From NCBI GenBank assembly GCA_025363375.1, contig JANYDZ010000049.1, forward strand, positions 1 through 22,562: DNA of 22,562 nucleotides, given 5' to 3'. Origin of the DNA: Hyphomicrobiales bacterium. Lineage in GTDB: Bacteria; Pseudomonadota; Alphaproteobacteria; Rhizobiales; Beijerinckiaceae. Positions 22,400 to 22,562 of the stretch are shown piece after piece (the stretch's first letter is position 1; each line of letters starts with the position of its first letter). The notes under the pieces are model-generated. The model worked only from the letters and a program-made list of their open reading frames with translations, ran no database searches and had not been told where the DNA came from. The position numbers were made by a program, and so were the translations under genes.

Positions 22400-22562
22400 T
22401 CACGCAACGCCCAGCAGCTTCAGCGAATTGCCGCCGGCCACCATCTGTTGCCCCGCGGCGTCGAGGCCCGCGATCCCAAGCGCTTTCCGCAAGCGGCCAG
22501 GCACGTCGCGCTCAACCACAATCGGCCAGTCGGTGCCGGCGAGCACGTGATCGGCGCCGAGC
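22400..22562 (-). CDS. Amidohydrolase-family protein, C-terminal end only
   Basis: The last 54 residues of a minus-strand gene whose start is beyond the right edge. The fragment begins LGADHVLAGTDWPIVV and ends GGNSLKLLGVA before TGA at 22400-22402. GTDWP, with a late metal-ligand or catalytic Asp, and the closing GNSLKLLG motif are typical of the amidohydrolase_2 group (metal-dependent TIM-barrel hydrolases and decarboxylases such as aminocarboxymuconate-semialdehyde decarboxylase relatives). The exact reaction cannot be told from the fragment. It converges with the solute-binding protein pair, and a catabolic link to their ligand is possible but unproven. Confidence 0.8.
   Translation of the reverse strand, partial: LGADHVLAGTDWPIVVERDVPGRLRKALGIAGLDAAGQQMVAGGNSLKLLGVA

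Overview
The window is high-GC DNA with alphaproteobacterial ribosomal proteins, an alphaproteobacterial-style N-terminally extended S9, a short type-2 ArgC, a class I PHA synthase and methanol/ethanol-family PQQ dehydrogenases. Together these suggest a free-living Hyphomicrobiales bacterium, possibly in or near the Beijerinckiaceae/Methylocystaceae. This placement is an inference from gene content and protein character, not from a database search. The sequence looks chromosomal: no insertion sequence, integrase, phage gene, tRNA, rRNA or CRISPR array was recognised.

Layout. (1) 1-3085 is a periplasmic alcohol-oxidation locus. A c-type cytochrome and a truncated PQQ dehydrogenase form a minus-strand pair that diverges from a complete second PQQ dehydrogenase carrying the Asp-x-Asp signature associated with lanthanide use. 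(2) 3152-4261 (minus) encodes a periplasmic-binding-protein/ion-channel fusion of the prokaryotic ionotropic glutamate receptor type. (3) 4466-5568 is the rplM-rpsI ribosomal operon with a visible promoter and a UUCG-loop terminator. (4) 5671-8874 holds an LLM-class flavin monooxygenase, an 80-residue orphan and a 417-residue exported orphan. The last two diverge from an intergenic region containing two different perfect tandem duplications. (5) 8888-11050 carries agmatinase (speB) and argC, with four 13-bp tandem repeats just upstream of argC.

(6) 11127-13261 is a minus-strand run: a FAH-family hydrolase, a small two-helix membrane protein, an array of 18-bp repeats, and a secreted protein built from seven 14-residue Tyr/Gln/Val/Pro repeats. 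(7) 13629-14933 is a FadL-type outer-membrane channel with a clear terminator. (8) 15150-17093 (minus) is the PHA synthase phaC. (9) 17261-20215 contains a small exported protein, a class I aminotransferase and a glycosyltransferase; the last two are nearly contiguous. (10) 20268-22387 is a tandem pair of paralogous Bug/TctC-type solute-binding proteins. An amidohydrolase tail enters from the right edge on the minus strand.

How the genes fit together. Much of the window deals with capturing and oxidising small carbon compounds: PQQ dehydrogenases with a cytochrome acceptor, carboxylate-binding proteins, a hydrophobic-substrate porin, a flavin monooxygenase and FAH/amidohydrolase enzymes, with carbon storage by PhaC. 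The rplM-rpsI and argC-speB genes are commonly close together in alphaproteobacteria, so the LLM/orphan block between them looks like an insertion into a conserved neighbourhood. The most unusual signals are the four unrelated short tandem-repeat arrays (16, 29, 13 and 18 bp), all in intergenic DNA, and the altered active-site features of the PQQ dehydrogenases and of the ion-channel receptor.
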